A DNA stretch of 38,452 nucleotides from NCBI GenBank assembly GCA_023382435.1, contig JAHDVS010000024.1:1-38452 (forward strand). Direction: 5' to 3'. How positions within the stretch are numbered: the stretch's first letter is position 1; every line of letters begins with the position of its first letter. Below, piece by piece: positions 37,050 through 38,452 of this stretch. The stretch is from Thermoleophilia bacterium (lineage in GTDB: Bacteria; Actinomycetota; Thermoleophilia; Gaiellales; Gaiellaceae). A model generated the notes under the pieces. The model did no database searches, was not told the DNA's origin, and worked only from the letters and a program-made list of their open reading frames with translations. A program made the translations under genes and the position numbers.

Positions 37050-38382
37050 GCCGCTCTCCCCCACGGTACCCCTCCTTCGTCACCTGCCGCGCACGCGCGA
37101 TCGCCAGAGATCCCGGCGGCACATCCTCCGTGATCGTGGATCCCGCCGCGACCCAGGCGCCGTCCCCGATCTCGACGGGGGCGACGAACACATTGTGGCT
37201 GCCGGTGTGGACGTCGCGCCCGATCACCGTGCGCTGCTTGCCCTCGCCCAGCTCGGGCCGGTAGTTCGCGGTGATCGCCCCCGCGCCGATGTTGGTGCCC
37301 GCGCCGATCTCCGCATCCCCGATGTAGGAGAGGTGGGGCACCTTCGCGCCCTCGCCGATCACCGAGCCCTTCACCTCCACGAACGTCCCTGCCTTCGCTC
37401 CCTCGCGCAACGTCGCCCCCGGCCGCAGGTAGCAGAACGGCCCCACGAGCGCACGTGGGCCGATCTCGGCGTCGAGAGCGACGGCGTGCGGCCCGACCTC
37501 GGCGCCGGCTGCCACCCGCGTCCGGCCGCGGAGCATCGTGAACGGGTGGATGACCGCGTCCGGCTCGATCACGACGCCGGGCTCGATCCAGGTTGTCGCG
37601 GGATCGACGACCGTCACACCGGCCAGCATGTGCCCCTCGAGAATCCGGTCGCGCAGGACAGCGGCCGCCCGCGCGAGCTCGACGCGCGTGTTCACGCCCT
37701 CCACCGCGGCGGGGTCGGGCGCCTTCGACACGCAGGCCGTCCCGCCGGCCGCCGCGAGGTGGCTGACGGCATCGGTCAGGTAGAGCTCACCCTGCGCGTT
37801 GCGCGGCTCGAGCCGCTCGATCGCGTCCCAGAGCTGCGGCACCCGGAACACGTAGATCGACGAGTTGACCTCGCGGATCGCCAGCTCGGTCGCGCCCGCG
37901 TCCGGCGCCTCGACGATCGCAGCAAGCCTCCCGGACTGGTCCCTCACGATCCGCCCGTAGCTACCCGCGTCGGCCGGCTCGAACGACAGCGCGGTCACGG
38001 TCGCGCCCGCAGCGCGATGCTCGGCGACGAGGCTCTCGAGCAGATCCGACGTCAGAAGCGGCGTGTCGCCGGCGAGCACGAGCACGTCGCCCTCGAAGCT
38101 GCCGAGCGCGCCGCGCGCGGCGGCGACGGCGTCACCCGTTCCGCGCGGCTGCTCCTGGACTGCGAGCGCCACGCCGGGCGGAAGCGTGTGTTCGAGCCCG
38201 GCCCGCGTGCCGGGCGAGCAGACGACGACGAACGGGGACGCTCCGACCGGGCCGGCGGCCGCGAGAACCCAGTCGAGCAGCCGCCTGCCAAGCAGGAGGT
38301 GCAGGTGCTTGGGCCTGCTCGACCTCATCCTGGTGCCGAGGCCGCCAGCCATGACGATGGCTGCGAGTGGCGTGGTCGTCAT
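37042..38382 (-). CDS. glmU: Bifunctional UDP-GlcNAc pyrophosphorylase / GlcN-1-P acetyltransferase
   Basis: A 446-residue enzyme that acetylates glucosamine 1-phosphate and then forms UDP-GlcNAc for peptidoglycan. The N-terminal nucleotidyltransferase begins AAIVMAGGLGTRMRSSRPKH, a slight variant of the LAAGxGTRM form, and contains QEQPRGTGDAV. The C-terminal left-handed beta-helix (about 250-446) has hexapeptide repeats, AGTFVEVKGSVIGEG, SYIGDAEIGAGTNIGAG with the Asn of the acetyl-CoA site, and GSHNVFVAPVEIG. No SD precedes the ATG. tRNA-Gln ends 13 nt upstream and prs overlaps downstream. Confidence 0.95.
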   Translation of the reverse strand: MTTTPLAAIVMAGGLGTRMRSSRPKHLHLLLGRRLLDWVLAAAGPVGASPFVVVCSPGTRAGLEHTLPPGVALAVQEQPRGTGDAVAAARGALGSFEGDVLVLAGDTPLLTSDLLESLVAEHRAAGATVTALSFEPADAGSYGRIVRDQSGRLAAIVEAPDAGATELAIREVNSSIYVFRVPQLWDAIERLEPRNAQGELYLTDAVSHLAAAGGTACVSKAPDPAAVEGVNTRVELARAAAVLRDRILEGHMLAGVTVVDPATTWIEPGVVIEPDAVIHPFTMLRGRTRVAAGAEVGPHAVALDAEIGPRALVGPFCYLRPGATLREGAKAGTFVEVKGSVIGEGAKVPHLSYIGDAEIGAGTNIGAGAITANYRPELGEGKQRTVIGRDVHTGSHNVFVAPVEIGDGAWVAAGSTITEDVPPGSLAIARARQVTKEGYRGGERRD

Positions 38383-38395
38383 CGGAGGGAGGTCA

Positions 38396-38452
38396 TGGCT
38401 GGGGCGGGAGGATTCGAACCTCCGGTCACGGGACCAAAACCCGCTGCCTTAC
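38396..38452 (-). tRNA. tRNA-Gln (TTG), cut by the window end
   Basis: The 57 nt visible cover the D-arm remainder, the anticodon arm GCGGG-TTTTGGT-CCCGT (anticodon TTG, reading CAA), the T arm GGAGGTTCGAATCCTCC, and the acceptor 3' strand with an encoded CCA. The first 18 or so nt lie outside the window. CCA is encoded here, unlike in the other two tRNAs. Confidence 0.93.

Overview
This 38.5 kb window is high-GC (about 70% by eye) bacterial chromosome, densely packed with housekeeping genes. The content points to an actinobacterium, probably a deep branch such as Thermoleophilia; that placement is inference. Supporting signs are the mazG-eno-ftsB-DUF501 order, DUF3105, many GTG starts, tRNA genes mostly without encoded CCA, and many start codons sitting 6-10 nt downstream of a TANNNT -10 box, which suggests leaderless or nearly leaderless mRNAs. 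I see no phage, insertion sequence, CRISPR array, rRNA or gap over 300 bases.

Region by region. 1-1,800: bidirectional terminator, initiator tRNA-Met, a small membrane/coiled-coil gene coupled to ppx, a small two-helix membrane protein preceded by an inverted repeat, and tRNA-Leu. 1,826-8,355: DUF3105 protein, DinG-type Fe-S helicase, membrane protein, RmuC, thioredoxin reductase, a coiled-coil protein and endonuclease III. 7,675-14,457 on the minus strand: a recombination-repair operon, AddB-like nuclease subunit, AddA-like helicase-nuclease, then Nth. 14,572-18,292: zinc-ribbon protein, coiled-coil protein, an isocitrate dehydrogenase-like enzyme coupled to an MFS transporter, 7Fe ferredoxin and a stand-alone receiver-like protein. 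18,367-21,871 (minus): glycerophosphodiesterase, L,D-transpeptidase, TlpA-like, CcmH-like and CcdA, a cell-envelope and thiol-redox group. 21,946-23,706: small membrane proteins and a PAP2 phosphatase.

23,392-38,452 (minus) is the most informative part. It runs tRNA-Gln, glmU, prs, [opposite-strand cupin-khtT-khtU], rplY, pth, mfd, PpiC-type foldase, mazG, eno, pyk, ftsB, DUF501, small coupled gene. This is the chromosomal neighbourhood known from Bacillus (gcaD-prs-ctc-spoVC-mfd-mazG-divIC) and from Mycobacterium (glmU-prsA-rplY-pth, mfd-mazG-eno-ftsB-like-DUF501-ppx). It links wall precursor and PRPP synthesis, translation quality control, transcription-coupled repair, nucleotide-pool cleaning, lower glycolysis and division. 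Stop/start overlaps of 4-8 bases recur and imply translational coupling.

I did not find a clear new defence or mobile system. The best leads are the leaderless promoter pattern; the recombination nuclease pair in which both subunits appear to carry Fe-S nuclease domains and the AddB-like subunit has a damaged Walker A; a Prs with an altered PRPP loop and an N-terminal extension; a KhtTU module set between prs and rplY; and a zinc-ribbon protein with an AT-hook-like tail.
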